Source of the DNA: Macrotis lagotis
Lineage: Eukaryota > Chordata > Mammalia > Peramelemorphia > Peramelidae
Length of the DNA stretch: 64,000 nt
Reading direction: 5' to 3'
Assembly: GCF_037893015.1 (NCBI RefSeq)
Contig: NC_133661.1
Span: forward strand, 187,758,809-187,822,808
Part shown: positions 37,241 through 50,092 of the stretch, piece by piece
Layout of the letters: each line of letters starts with the position of its first letter
Numbering within the stretch: position 1 is the stretch's first letter
Program-made: the position numbers and the translations under genes
The notes under the pieces: model-generated
The model's input: only the letters and a program-made list of their open reading frames with translations
Told to the model about the DNA's origin: nothing
The model's database searches: none

Positions 37241-37654
37241 CTGGTGATTCAGAGCATAAAATATAAGCTCCTCCTTCATCTTAAATCATTTCCCTTGTAT
37301 TGCTTTTGATTCATTTACTGACTTTCTTGACTACTAAAGTGCAGATCATTCCCATGACATATTTTGCTTGTTTTTCCCCTAAATTATGCCAGAGCTTCAT
37401 AATTTATCTCTACCCTGAAATCCTATAATCTTTAGTCTTTTCTAGCATTCCCCCCCCTCCCCCCATATATAGATTATACCTCCCAACAGTGCTGAGAAAT
37501 TCAGACAATCAGGATCGATTCTGGATATTTTGGGACTTAGGATCCTACAATCCACATTCCACAATTTACTAGGTTAATATTTTTATTTTATGGGCAACTT
37601 TAACCAGTCTTCTATAATAGGTTGTATGAATTTTTCAGGTTGATAGAGACAAAC

Positions 37655-37905
37655 TGGGGCAGTTATCTGGTAAATTGGATAGAATGCTCTCCAGGAGTCA
37701 GGAAGACTTATCTTCCTGAGTTCAGTTTTTTTCCCCAATACTTACTGGCTAGATGACCCTGGACAAGTCATTTAATCCTGCTTTGCCTCAATTTCTTCAC
37801 TAAAATGAGTTGGAGAAAGAAATTTCAAACCATTCTAGTATCTTTTCCAAGCCCTCCTCAATGGGGTCATGAAGATTCATGTATGACTGAAATGAATGAA
37901 CAACA
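37655..37905 (+). mobile_element. MON1-type CORE-SINE
   Basis: 'ggtaaattggatagaatgct' head, 'gacaagtcatttaatcctgc', 'cactaaaatgagttggagaa', 'ccattctagtatcttttcca' and 'tggggtcatgaagattcatg' then 'gactgaaatgaatgaaca'. Same long body as the copy at 29587-29835, more diverged. Confidence 0.85.
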
Positions 37906-39551
37906 GGAGATGGGGAAATGGTGCTCAGGGTTTCCTGAAAAAAAATCAGAGGAATGAATGAAGAGACAGAGGAAAAAAGTGTAGAAAATGGTGGTACTGG
38001 TAGTAGTATATTGATATGGTGGAATGAGAGCTGGAATTGGAGCCAAGAACAACTCAGTTTGGGGTCCATTTACTGACTCTGTTACCCTCATTTTTTTTTC
38101 TTTTAGTTCTTAGAGATCCCTATGAAGTAAAGCATAGGTGAAGGATGTTTTCTCTTCAGGCAATCCTTACACTGATAAAATCACATACATGACTCAGATC
38201 CTACCCCCTCTCCATTCATATAAAATATTAAATGCTGATAAAAAATGGCTAGTTTTTTTTCTTTTTTTTAGTTAAGTAGATAGTACTCACCAAGTCTGCT
38301 GCTTTGGATACCTTCTAAGTGAGTGATTTGTACACTGTTCAACCATGGAGTCAGGTGTTCCTAAGAAGTTGCCCAGTTTACAGTTACTTAGAATTTCTGT
38401 CCTTTTAACAGTTTTCTTAAGTCTTTTTCAGAAGCCATATCTTCATCATCTGTTTTCTCAATAGGAGACAATTTCTTCTACGTAGAGGAATCTTTGATGT
38501 ATAAAGAAGCAAAACTTATAGGATCTTAGTCTTTTAATTTAGTCACCCTTCTCCCTAATTCTCATTTCTCTGTTTACTTGCTCTACAGGTTAGTTTCTTT
38601 GGAATCAAAGGATATGTCACACATTTTTTTTCACTTTCATACTGAGAAGGATTCAGAAAGAAGATATGAAACTAGAACCGACTTTTTGACATGCTCTGAG
38701 TCTCTTATGTGTTATAAGGTCATCCCTTACTGATGTAAAAGGCAGGTTTCCTGATTCCCAGGGGTTTTGTTGAGGAACTAATAGAATGAAAGAGCATATG
38801 ATGTTCTGGACAACCAGTAGTTAGGGTCAGGGATGGAAGGAAGTGAAGTGATCATCTGGAGTCACTGGAATGTTTGTCACAAGCATAAAATTTATGATGT
38901 ATATCTGAAGGAATCAAGGGAAAGATCTTGACTTCTTTCATTTCATTGAAAAGTTAGAGAGTGTAAATTATATTCAATTATTTCCTCTTTTCAAGATTCC
39001 AATTGATTTTTGGGACTAGAGTCTTGAATGATTAGGGCAAGTATCCTCATACAATTCTCAGCATTTAAAAATTTTTTTTTTCTGAAAAAATAACTCATAG
39101 CTCCTAATAAAACAGGTAAGAGTCTTGCTAGGATTTCTGAATCTAGGGCAAGTATCACAGAAAGCATGTAAATTATACTTTCATTGAAGGGAGGTAAGGT
39201 GTTCATAATGCTATCCCATGTTGGAGAAATGTAAAATTGGACATCAAACATGTGGCAGAAGATTAAGGAGTCATTGCACAGGAATGGAAAAAGGAAATGT
39301 GGATGAGAGCTGTATTTTTTCCTTCTTCTGGTAGATTTCTTATTTAATTAATTACTATTGGTATTTAGTTAATGATAGCAACAGTATTCTTAACAGATTT
39401 TTGTTGATTCTATGATTTAAATGGACTCCATATACTCTCAGTGTCCACCATATTTGGCAAAAGTCCAATTGTTACATACTTGAAACAAATTCTGCAGGTA
39501 GGACAGAAATGCTAATTTATGAAGCTAATCTTGTTATTCCTTTCACATTCA
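37906..39551. other. No gene recognised
   Basis: AT-rich sequence up to the left end of duplication copy 2. No frame or repeat family could be supported. Confidence 0.5.
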
Positions 39552-39665
39552 TTTCCTTCACTGTGATTTGAGTCTTAGCTTTGGACCCTCTAGTACGACT
39601 CCATGAGAGTGTTCTCTTTTTTAAGTTATGAGACTAAAGGTAATATCTCACGGATAAAGGCAAGT

Positions 39666-39835
39666 ATAGGCCAATGAACCTTGAGTCAAGATTTTCTAGG
39701 TTCAAATCCTGCCTTACATACATAATAGCTGTAAGATGTTGGTTAAGACCTATATGTCTTTTCTACATTCAATTTCCTCATCTGTAAAATGAAGAAAGGT
39801 TTGGCTTATTGGCTTCAAAATTCCTTCTAGGTCTT
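39666..39835 (+). mobile_element. MON1/MAR1-like CORE-SINE, copy-2 partner of 88-262
   Basis: 'aggttcaaatcctgccttac' and 'tcctcatctgtaaaatgaag' correspond to the same phrases in copy 1. Confidence 0.65.
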
Positions 39836-40862
39836 TCTCTCTTTTTTTTAATAAAAGAAATATTGTATTTATTCTGAATTTTATAATTTTTCCTCTAATA
39901 TTGCCCCCCCCACAGAAGGCAGACTTAGTCTTGTTTATATGGTATACATTGATCTAAGTTGAATGTGATGAGAGAAATATCTTTAAGGAAGAAAAATAAA
40001 GAGAAAGAGATAGCAAAATTACATAAGATAACTTTTTTTTAATTAAATGTAATAGTATTTGGTCTTTGTTTTAACTCCACAATTCTTTCTCTGCCTACAA
40101 ATGGCTTTGTTCATCAGAGATAGCACAAAATTGTGCCTGATCGTTGCAGTGATGGAATGAGCAAGTCCATTAAGATTGATCATCACCCCAATGTTGCTGT
40201 TAGGGTATACAATGTTTTCTGGTCCTGCTAATCTCACTCAGCATCAGTTCATGTAAATACTTCCAGGCTTCCCTGAATTCCTATCCCTCCTGGTTTCTAA
40301 TAGAACAATAGTGTTCCATGACACATATACCATAGTTTGTTAAGTCATTCTCCAATTGAAGAACATTCACTTAATTTCCAATTCTTTGCCATCGCAAACA
40401 GGGCTGCTATGAATAATTTTGTGCAAAAGATGTTTTTACCCTTTTTCATCATCTCTTCAGGGTATAGACCCAGTAGTGGTAATGCTGGGTCAAAGGGTAT
40501 GCACATTTTTGCTGCCCTTTAGGCGTAATTCCACATTTCTCTCAAGAAAAGTTGGATGAGCTCACAGCTCCACCAACAATGCATTAATGTCCCAGATATC
40601 CCACGTCCCTTCCAACATTGAGCATTTTCCTTTTTGGTCATATTGGCCAGTCTGAGAGGTGTGACATAGTACTTCAGAGATGCTGTAATTTGCATTTTTC
40701 TAATAAGTAGTGATTTAGCGCAATTTTTCATATGACTATGGATTGCTTTGATTTCCTCATCTGTAAGTTGCCTTTGCATATCCTTTGACCATTTGTCAAC
40801 TGGGGAATGGCTTAATTTTTTGAATATTTGACTCAGTTCTGTCTATATATTTTTTATTTTAT

Positions 40863-41014
40863 TTTTTAGGTTTTTTTTGTAAGGCAAATGGGGTTAAGTG
40901 GCTTGCCCAAGGCCACACAGCTAGGTAATTATTAAGTGTCTGAGACCGGATTTGAACCCAGGTACTCCTGACTCCAGGGTTGGTGCTTTATCCCCTATGC
41001 CACCTAGCCGCCCC
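40863..41014 (-). mobile_element. CORE-SINE (WSINE1/MAR1 type) nested in L1
   Basis: Complete antisense copy. Target-site duplication tctgtctatatatttt at about 40838-40853 and 41015-41030. Confidence 0.94.
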
Positions 41015-41553
41015 TCTGTCTATATATTTTAGAAAGAGTCCTTTGTGAGAATTACTAGTTGTAAAATTAGTTTCCCAAATTTACTACATTTCTTTTGATA
41101 TTGGTTACAGTGATTTTTGTCTCTTCAAAAGCTTTTTAATTTGATGTAATCAAAATTATCTTGTTTGTTTTTAATGATGTTCTCCATCTTTTCCTTTTTC
41201 ATAATCTGCTTCCCTTTCCATTGATCTGACAGGTAAACTATTCCTTGATCTTCTAGCTTGCTTATAGTATTTTCTTTTTATGTCTAAATCCTGTATGCAT
41301 TTTGATCTTACTGTGGTATGGATTATGAGGTGTTTGGCCAATCTCTTTCTTCCATAGTAGGTTACAATTTTCCCAACAGTTTTTCTGTATTTTTTCAAAA
41401 ACTTTTCCAGTGTCTATTAATATGATTTCTGCTAGTTTTGTTACTGATATAATTAATTATACTAATAGTTTTTCTAATTTTGAATGAACCCTGAATTCCT
41501 GGAATGAATCCTACTTAGTCATAATGTGTTATCCTAGTGATAACTTGCTGTAG

Positions 41554-42512
41554 TCATTTTGCTAAAATTTTATTTAAGATTTTTGCAACAATATTCATCA
41601 GGGAGATAGGTCTATAATTTTCTCTCTCTGTTTTAACTCTTCTCAGTTTAGGTATCAGCACCATGTTGGTGTCATAGAAAGAGTTAGGCAGAGTTCTGTC
41701 TTCACCTATTTTCCCAAAGAGTTTATATGGAATTGGAACCAATTGTTCCTTAAATGTTTGGTAGAATTCGCTTGTGAATCCATCTGGCCCTGGAGATTTT
41801 TTTCTTAGGGAGTTCAATAATGGCTTGCTGAATTTCTTTTTTCTGAGATAGGGTTATTTAGGTATTTAATTTCTTCTTCATTTAACCATAGCAACTTATA
41901 TTTTTGTAGATTATCAGATTTATTGGCATAGAGTTGGGAAAAATGATTCTGCATTGTTATTTTACTTTCCTCCTCATTGGTGGTGAGTTCACCTTTTTTC
42001 ATTTATGATACTAGCAATTTGGTTTCTTCTTTTTTTAAATCAAATTGACCAGAGGTTTATCAATTATATTTGTTTTTTCATAAAACTAACTCTTGGTTTT
42101 ATTTATTAGTTCAATTGTTTTCTTGCTTTTGATTATATTAATTTCTCCTTTAATTTTTAGAATTTCTAATTCGGCATTTAATTGGGGTTTTTAATTTCTT
42201 CTTTCTCTAATTTTTTAGTGGCATGTTTAGTTCATTGATTTCCTCTTTCTCTAATTTAATCATGTTAGCATTTAAAGATATGATATATTCCCTGACAATA
42301 ACCTTGATTGAATCCCATAGATTTTTGTATATTGTTTCATTATTGTCATTATCTAGGATGAAATAATTAATTCTTTCTACAATTTGTTGTTTGATCCACT
42401 CATTCTTTAAAACGAGGTTATTTAGTTCCCAATTAGTTCTGGGTCTGTATCTCCCTGGTCCAATATTGCATATGATTTTTATTGCATTATGATCTGGGAA
42501 AGATGTATACAC
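41554..42512 (-). pseudogene. L1 ORF2 remnant, linker to RT fingers
   Basis: Three minus-strand frames cover 42512-42207 (NAIKIICNIGPGRYRPRTNW, then WIKQQIVERINYF), 42002-41814 ([15 protein letters not shown]) and 41817-41554 ([51 protein letters not shown]). These are the segment before and the first motifs of the L1 reverse transcriptase. Coding stops where the internal deletion begins. Confidence 0.85.
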
Positions 42513-43574
42513 TATTTATGCCTTTCTGCAATTGACCATTAGGTTTTTATACCCCAATACATGATCATTTTTTGTGTAAGCGCCATATATGGCAGAAAAA
42601 AGCATATTCTTTTCTATCCCCATTCAATTTCTTCAATAATTCTATCATATCTAGGTTTTCTAACAATCTATTTACCTCCTTAACTTAATTCTGGTTTATT
42701 TTATGATTAGATTTATCTAAATCTTAGAGCAGGAGTTTGAGGTCTCACACTAGTAGAGTTTTGTTCCCTTTTAGGAGGTTATAGTTTCATTTCTATCTCT
42801 TTTCACAATATCTATTTTTGCAGCTTCTTTGTCCGAGATAAAGATTGCTACCTCTGCTTTTTTCACTTCAGCTGAAGCAAAATATATTTTGCTCCAACCT
42901 TTAACCTTTACTCTATATGTATCTCTCAGCTTCAAATGAGTTTATTTTATGTAGCATATTGTAGGATTCTGTTTTTTAATTCACTCTGCTTTTTGTTTAT
43001 GTTTTAAGGGAGAGTTCATGCCATTCACATTCAAAGTTATGATTAGTAATTCTTTATTCCTCTCAATGCTATCTTCCCTCATTTGTATTTTTCCCCTTTT
43101 TTTACCTTTATCCATATTTCCCAGTATTTTTTTTGGAATACCACCACCTTCAGTGTGTTTTCCCTCTTATATCCAACCCCTTTCCCCTTTTCCTCTTCCC
43201 CTTCATCCTTCCCTTCCTTCTGTTAGATCCCCCTTTTCATCCTTTCTCCCCTTCCCCCTTTTTAATACTTGAAAGGTAAGATATTTTCCTTAACTTTACT
43301 GAGTGTGTTTGTATGCTAACTTTTAGCCAAATCTAATGAGAGTTAGATACAGGTGGTTCTCACATCCTCCCTTTTTCCCCTTTATTGCAATAGGTCCTTT
43401 GTTCCTCTTAATGTAATGAGATTTACCCCACTCAATCTCCTCCAACCTCTTGTCTCCTTACTGTCCCCCTTTTAAAGGAGGTATTGTTTTTAACTCATTC
43501 TATTTGAGTCACAGAAAAGTCATGAGTGTCCTTCACTTCTGGCTCATTGTAATCTCTCTACTAGAGTTACAATT

Positions 43575-43720
43575 CTTTTTTTTTGCAAGGCAAATGGGGT
43601 TAAGTGGCTTGCCCAAGGCCACACAGCTAGGTAATTATTACGCGTTTGAGACCGGATTTGAACCCAGGTACTACTAACTCCAAGGCCAGTGCTTTATCCA
43701 CTATGCCACCTAGCCACCCC
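43575..43720 (-). mobile_element. CORE-SINE (WSINE1/MAR1 type) nested in L1
   Basis: Complete antisense copy from the T tail to 'cctagccacccc'. It lies exactly between the ORF1 coiled coil and inter-ORF sequence, where the ORF1 C-terminal domain should be. Confidence 0.93.
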
Positions 43721-45292
43721 CCTTGGGTAGTTTTGAGAGAATTATTTTCTCTTTGCATTTGCCCAATGAGGATCTGATAGAATTAGTCTCATTTTGTATT
43801 TGTCCAATTGTATTTTCCAAGGATTTGTTTTCTTGTTGAGAGATGTTAATTTTCTATTGCAATGTGTTAATTTTCTCTTGAGTTTCTTTTCCAATTTTTC
43901 CAATCGATTTTTAAATTCCTCCATGATTTATTCACGGAAGTCTTTCTGGACTGGAGACCAATTTATATTCTCCTCAGAAATTCTAGATCTCTCTGCATTA
44001 GGATCTATTCTTCTAAGGTCCCCTTTAGCTGGCCTTTCTTCATTTTCCTAGGATCTTGTGTTGGAGAAGGGGCTAGCTCTCACAGGTTTGCTTTTGAATA
44101 CCCTGGAGGCTTTATTTCCTTGACTTAGTGGGTTCAAATGGGTCGGGCAGTAGGGGACACTGGAGACTTTCTCTGGAGTTTTTGAAGCCCTCTCCTTAAG
44201 TGTAGAGGGAGTGACGAGCAGCAGCAGGGTCTGAATTGTCCTTGAACAATAGGCTGGGCCCTGGGGAGGCAGTTAATTCCTTTCAGCCGAGGTAGCTCTG
44301 CTCCTCACAACTGAGGCTGACGAGGTATAGGGCCAGTAACTGTTTGTTCTGGGAAGAAGGCTCCTCTAAAAGTATGGAGCTCAGGCCCCCTGAACACAAT
44401 TGGGTCAATGTCCAGCCTTGCTCTGCAGCTCTCTGTGCTGGAACTCGCTCTCCCAGCTGGGACTTACCAGACCTTCACTACCCCAGCCAAATGTTTCGCA
44501 ACTAATGTTAGTCCTTGGACCTGCCAGTCATCAAAGACTCTGTGGCTAAGGCTGATCCTCTGCCTTCACCCCAATGCCCCTGCCCCTGCACTGGCTGTCT
44601 GCTTTCTGCTCCCAGTACACCCATAGTCCCGTGAGACAGACCTTGAGGTAGATGTTCTTCGCCTACCTTCCTTTTCTGTTTTTTTTTTGGTTGAATTTCT
44701 GTTAAGAGCTTTCTTTCATGTTATTTTTGAGAGGAAACCAGGAGACCTTAGTACGGTGCCAGTCTTCTCTCTGCCATCTTGGCCAGAAGATCTAGCTGTT
44801 ACTCTTTGTTTGCTGTTTTTAATGACTGCTTAATATGGTTCTGAGAATATCCTTTCTCCATTTCATGCCTCATTTCTAGAGAATAACAGAACATAGAAAC
44901 AGAATGACTTGATTTATTTTCTTACCTTCTTCAGTGTGGTAGTGCATTGTGAGTTTGGAGAGGATTTAAATATGAAAAAAATTTTTAAAAAGCACTGTGT
45001 CTTCAAGAAAAATTGATGAGGGAAAAAAGCATAGCTGCTATCCTAACCATTCTGGAGAGCAGTGAGAAACTTTACTAAAGAAATCATTAGATTATCCAAA
45101 CCCTTTGAAGTAGTCTTACCACTATAACACATAAACACCAAGGACAAAGACAGAAGAAATGACCAAAATGTACATAATGTCTATATTAGCAATAAAAAGC
45201 AAAGCAGGTGCCCATCAATTAGAGAACAATTGAACAAGTAATGTTATAGCAATATAATGTAATATAAGTTGTTCTATAAGGAACAATGAAAG

Positions 45293-45307
45293 AACACACA
45301 CACAGAT

Positions 45308-45338
<31 letters not shown>

Positions 45339-45358
45339 CACACACACACACACAGACA
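45293..45358. repeat. Interrupted (CA)n microsatellite
   Basis: Partner of the tract at 752-824 in copy 1, with more ATA and AAA interruptions. Confidence 0.9.
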
Positions 45359-45602
45359 CCCCAGGGAAGATGTATTTGAACTGACTGAATGATGTGAGAA
45401 AATTAGCAGATCAATTTATATGATAATGTAATGTAATGAATGAAAACTTTGGTAGATTTAATCACTCTGATCAATTCAGTGACCAGTCATGGGATCCAAA
45501 AGACTAAAGATGAAACAGACTGCTCAGCTCTTGTCAGAGAGGTATGTTCTTGAAGAATGAGACATACATTTCTGGATATGGCCAATATATGAATTTGGTT
45601 CG

Positions 45603-45630
45603 CTTGACTCTACTTATTTGTAGAGTCAAG
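45603..45630. repeat. Perfect 11-bp inverted repeat (hairpin), copy 2 only
   Basis: cttgactctac (45603-45613), loop ttattt, gtagagtcaag (45620-45630). In copy 1 (1062-1090) the right arm is absent and the sequence runs straight from 'ttatttgta' to 'cttggtatag'. Confidence 0.92.
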
Positions 45631-46464
45631 GTATACTTGGTATAGTTTTTACCTTTTGGTGGTGAAGGAAATGAATGGGCAGGGATAAGTGATATTAGAA
45701 AAAGAAAAAAGAAAGGAGAAAAGAAAGAAAAAAGTGGCAATGAAAAATTAAAAATACATGAAAGCTGAAGTAGTTTCAGAAGGGGGCATAGATAAGCAGA
45801 ACAGTGTTGGTCCTATTGTGTTAAATTTTTTATATGCTTAAAAACTATATATAATAGAGACCCATGGTTTCATATATGATTCTATTTTTGTATGTAGAAA
45901 TATCCATATTTATTGCTATTTTAGTTCATCATAAAGAAATACAATTGTATTTTTTTAAATTGCTTGTAAAGACAACTTTTGACATTCATTTTTAAATACA
46001 ATTTTGAATTCTAAATTTTCTCCTTTGTTCCCTCTCCATCTCCTTCTCTAAAATGGTAAGCAATTTGATGTATATCTATCTACATATTAATCATATTGTA
46101 AAAGAAGAAACAAAAGTAGTTTGTGAAAGAAAAAATACAAAAAATAAAGAAAATGAAAATAATGTCTTTTGATCTGATTTCAGATTCCTTTAGTTCTTTC
46201 TCTGGATGTGGATAGCATTTTTCATATTGAGTTCACAAATAAAATTTTAAAATAAGGAAAATAGTCACTGAGTGGAATTTATCATATTATCCTAAAAAGT
46301 TAGGGATATTATGGAAATATTCCAAAATATCAAATACTTAACCCCTTTATATCTTGATTGTCAAGGTATCTAGACTTATTTTTGATGCTAATTATATTTT
46401 TCAGATGGGAGCATTTCTTTATTTGAGTTCTAAAAGTTAATTATGAGCTGTGTTAAATAATATT

Positions 46465-46926
46465 TCTTTTTTTAAAGAAAGATTTTATTTAATTTTAGTT
46501 TTACAATCCCCCCCTTCTTGCTTCCCTCCCCTCACCCCCCACAAAAAGCAGTTTGTTAGTCTTTACATTGTTTCCACGGTATACATTGGTCTAAGTTGAA
46601 TGTGATGAGAGAGAAATCATATCCTTAAGGAAGAAAAATAAGATATAAGAGATAGCAAAATTACATAGCAAGATAATTTTTTTTCCCTAAGTTGAAGGTA
46701 ACAGTCTTTGGTCTTTGTTCAAACTCCACAAATCTTCCTCTGGATACAGATGGTATTCTCCATTGCAGATAGCCCCAAATTGTCCCTAATTGTATCACTG
46801 ATGGAATGAGCAAGTCCATCAAGGTTGATCATCACCCCCATGTTGCTGTTAGGGTGTACAATGTTTTTCTGGTTCTGCTCATGTTGCTCAACATCAGTTC
46901 ATGCAAGTCCTTTCAGGCTTTTCTTA
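46465..46926 (-). mobile_element. 5'-truncated L1, 3' end (copy 2 specific)
   Basis: Antisense L1 3' UTR and last ORF2 codons, the same text as 22431-22900. Target-site duplication aaataatattt (near 46454) against aaatgatattt (near 46927). Copy 1 has the empty site at 1911-1930. Confidence 0.93.
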
Positions 46927-47434
46927 AATGATATTTATTATTATTTATTCTGTTCATAACCATTCTCAATCAGTGGTAATCTTCATGAAGAGACACACAG
47001 TACTCTTTTAGACACACAAAGACAATACTATGACTACTGGAGAATAAAACATTGAGAATATGCTATTGAAGTATTGGGCTTTGATAAAGATTCCAATTGA
47101 GAAGGATGCTCTTATAATAATTAACTCTTTGACTATATTAGAACTAAAAGTTGTACAATTCCACTTCCTTATTTTATTCCTGAAAAATATTGAGACTCAC
47201 AGAAATTAAATGAGTTATCAAATTAGATCACATATCTAGTTAATGATAGAGACAATGCTACACCCAAGTTTTCTGATTGCTATATTGCTAGAAAGCTATT
47301 ATCCTTTTCCCTTTCTAGTGGTGCAATCATATTTTTTGTCACTGAGATGATGTGAAGATTTTATTTTTTTAAATTTAAAATTTTTAAAAAACTTTTTAAA
47401 TTCAGGACTTGTATTTTAAGAAATAGTTGAATAT

Positions 47435-47725
47435 TCAAGATGAACTAGATGCTGCAACAGTTGCTCTCTTGGGTTTAGGTGTTGTTCTTTCATGGAATCC
47501 ATTCCTGCATCAGTGATAGACAATTTTTAGGTGCCTCATTCAGCCAGTACCGGTCAGATTGTTTTGTTTAGCTTTTGCACTCCAATTATGCTTTCTCTTG
47601 CATTTAGCAGGATATCCACATTTGCCACATGTTGACTTCTGAAGCTGGTATGCCTTAGAATCACATCAATGGCACAAAGTGTGCTTCTTATTTTGGCACT
47701 TACTGAACGAAGATGCCCCCTTCAT
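47435..47725 (-). pseudogene. RPL37: RPL37 processed pseudogene, copy 2
   Basis: Reverse complement reads KGASSFSKCQNKKHTLCH, then [38 protein letters not shown] and TTPKPKRATVAASSSS with TGA at 47435-47437. The start codon is AGG. TGA codons at 47540-47542 and 47510-47512 match those of copy 1 position for position. A further TGA replaces an Arg codon in the first zinc-ribbon Cys pair region. It keeps more parental residues than copy 1. Confidence 0.93.
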
Positions 47726-48249
47726 CCTCTTTCTCCAGCCATCAGGAGCAAAGAGAAATGTAAGGAATTAAAAAAAAGTATTCTAGATTAGGAAAAATGA
47801 TCACTTGATTCCAAGCAAAGAGAAATTAAAGACATAGTTCAAACATTAAATATCATTGACAATGGAGAACAATAAATGTGAGCTATTGTATCTAATCCAA
47901 CACTTGCTTAAACTCTTACCACCTACATTACATCTTTTAAATTAGAAGACTTTAGACTGAGATTACACTTTATTGTCAAAGCCCCCTTAATGCCTTGATA
48001 AACTGAAGATTTCATAGTTCAAAACGTTAATGAGGGTTTCATAATGAGCATTACCAATGTCAAAGAATAATCCAATCTGAGACTTGTCATTTCTCCCAGC
48101 TATCTTCTACCACTCAACCTCATTTTGATATTTTATGGTTTAATAAACTAAATGTATGCTTGAAGAGACATTCATGATTTTCATAGTTTGAAAAAAAATC
48201 TGTTATTTTTCTTTCTCCTCTAAATTGGGTTAAATAACACTTTGAGGCT

Positions 48250-48384
48250 TACTTTTTCTTCATTCATTCCTTACATGTATTCATGTTACTTTTCTGTTCA
48301 AAATTCTTTAATGGTTCCCTATATACTACTAAGTGAAAGTCAGACATACTAGCTTGCTTTCCAGGTGACTTATAATCCAGATCT
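48250..48384 (+). mobile_element. L2-like LINE fragment, left part (split in copy 2)
   Basis: Partner of 3200-3360 in copy 1. Similarity breaks at about 48384 and resumes at about 52660. Confidence 0.5.
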
Positions 48385-50080
48385 TTCCATAATTTTTTGG
48401 TAAAATTAATTTTTATTTCTATCTTTTATTTTTTAATAATCTTTTAAAATATATTTCTTCTCCTCTGCTCAGGATACTATCCCTTGTAACCAAGAATAAG
48501 AAAGAAAGAGAAAATGAGAAGCTTTTTAGGCAAATTAATCTACATTTCAACTGACTCTAAGAATATATGCAAAGTTTTGCTGCACCCATAGTCCCACCAT
48601 TTCAAAGGAGGTAAGGAGGTGCATATTACCACCTTTTTTCCCAGGGTAAAGGACTCACCCAACATACTTATTTTAAGGATCAAATGAAGAGCATCAAACA
48701 TTGTACAATTAGGAATTGCGGAAAGGTCAGAGGTTATCATATAAACTTTTCAACAAAATGTGTCCTATTCTCCTCTACCCCCAGACTGTAAACTCCCTGT
48801 AAACTCCCCAGGCTCTGGGTGGCCTTGGTCTCTCATGAAGATCCTCTCCCAATCCCTCCTGGCTTAGACTGATCTTGGCTTCTCAGAGGCCTCAGGAGAG
48901 GAGTCCCCACTCTTGTTCAGAACTCTCTGGGGTGGGGTGAGATCAATAATAGTAAGCACTCCATTTATATAAAAGCTTTACAGGTTCTCACATTTGATCC
49001 TCATAAGGACCCCAGGACACCCTGATGAGTGCTTTATGGTCTCCATTTGACAGATGCTGAGGCAAGTCACACTGAGATGGGATTTGAACTCAGGTTTTCC
49101 TCCTCACTGCCAGTCAAAATTTCCCCTTAAATGCTCTTAGGAGAGTGGTCCATCTGGAATAACTCTGGGTCCATAGATCCAGATCTCATAGCTGCATGAT
49201 CCTGAGCTTCAGTTTCCCCATCTGTTTATTAGGATCAGCATACAGAAGGCACTCAGTAGGTACACACCTGGGCAGGGGTAGTTAGGAGGGCTTGGGGCAC
49301 CATGCCAACCAAAATTTTAGACCCTGGGAACTGACCCCAGTCTTTAAGGCTCCTTGGGGAAGGGGGTATCTCTTTTTCCCATCTTCTTGCCCATCCCCAT
49401 GCCTGGGGGTACCTCTCACTCACCCATTCCTTTTCCAGGAACATATTTGATAATTATGATTATGCCTAATTCAATTTCATTTTTTTCCTAATTCACTGCT
49501 GTCATTGATGTATGCATACTTTTTCCCAGTTCTGCTTACTTTATTCTAAGTTAGTTTATAGTAGTCTTCCCATGTTTCTTTGAATATTCATAGTCATTGT
49601 TTCTTAGGGTCTATTACTATTCATGATATTCATACACCGTTTGTTTCACTACCGAAGTTGGAAGATGGAATAGTCCCTTGAGTTGGTCACCTGAGCACAG
49701 GAGTGGCTCACAAACCAAGCTTTCCAGCTGACAAAGTTGTGGGTGCTTGTGGACTGATGATGCTTCTCCTTAATTTAATTTAATTTAATTTATTTTATTT
49801 TTTTGTAAGGCAAAGGGGGTTAAGTGGCTTGCCCAAGGCCACACAGCTAGGTAATTATTAAGTGTCTGAGACCAGATTTGAACCCAGGTACTCCTGACTC
49901 CAGGCCCAGTGCTTTATCTACTACACCACCTAGCTGCCCCTTCTCCTGCATTTTAGAAGAATACCATGACATCAAGGGAGGTGATGCCATGATAAACACA
50001 TGAATTGGATTTGAGTGAGGGGGTGGTGGGCTAAGTCCCTAGGCTCACTTTCTCCTCCAGAGCCATCTGGTTCTATTGGT
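48385..50080. other. Copy-2-only block with MIR and SINE, no gene
   Basis: Sequence without counterpart in copy 1. 48955-49110 is MIR-like ('aaagctttacaggttctcac', 'gatcctcataaggacccc', 'gatgctgaggcaagtcacac', 'gatttgaactcaggttttcc'). 48780-49440 is the most GC-rich stretch of the area, but its frames do not resemble a known protein. Confidence 0.6.
49799..49940 (-). mobile_element. CORE-SINE (WSINE1/MAR1 type)
   Basis: Complete antisense copy after a (TTTAA)n tail (49770-49800), ending 'cctagctgcccc'. A short cttctcct repeat occurs on both sides (49763-49770 and 49939-49946). Confidence 0.93.
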
Positions 50081-50092
50081 CAGTTATTTTTT

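Larger units (their letters stand above)
39851..44790 (-). mobile_element. Nearly full-length L1 (copy 2 specific), RT core deleted
   Basis: 5' end near 44790 with the complement of 'ctggccaagatggcagagag', a typical L1 5' UTR start. Then 5' UTR (to about 44060), ORF1 coiled coil (44050-43730), inter-ORF region, ORF2 endonuclease (about 42960-42560), RT start ([20 protein letters not shown] near 41817), C-terminal ORF2 (40779-40337) and 3' UTR to 39851. Imperfect direct repeats tctaggtctttctct (39836-39850) and tctagctgttactctt (44791-44806) bracket it. Copy 1 has the empty site near 260. Against the L1 at 59954-64000 the part equal to about 61320-62300, including the FADD box, is deleted. The ORF1 C-terminal domain is also missing. 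Two SINEs are nested. Confidence 0.9.

Noticed and set aside
43018-43272. Pro/Phe/Ser-rich plus-strand frame
   Set aside because: Pyrimidine-rich inter-ORF region of the minus-strand L1 at 39851-44790.
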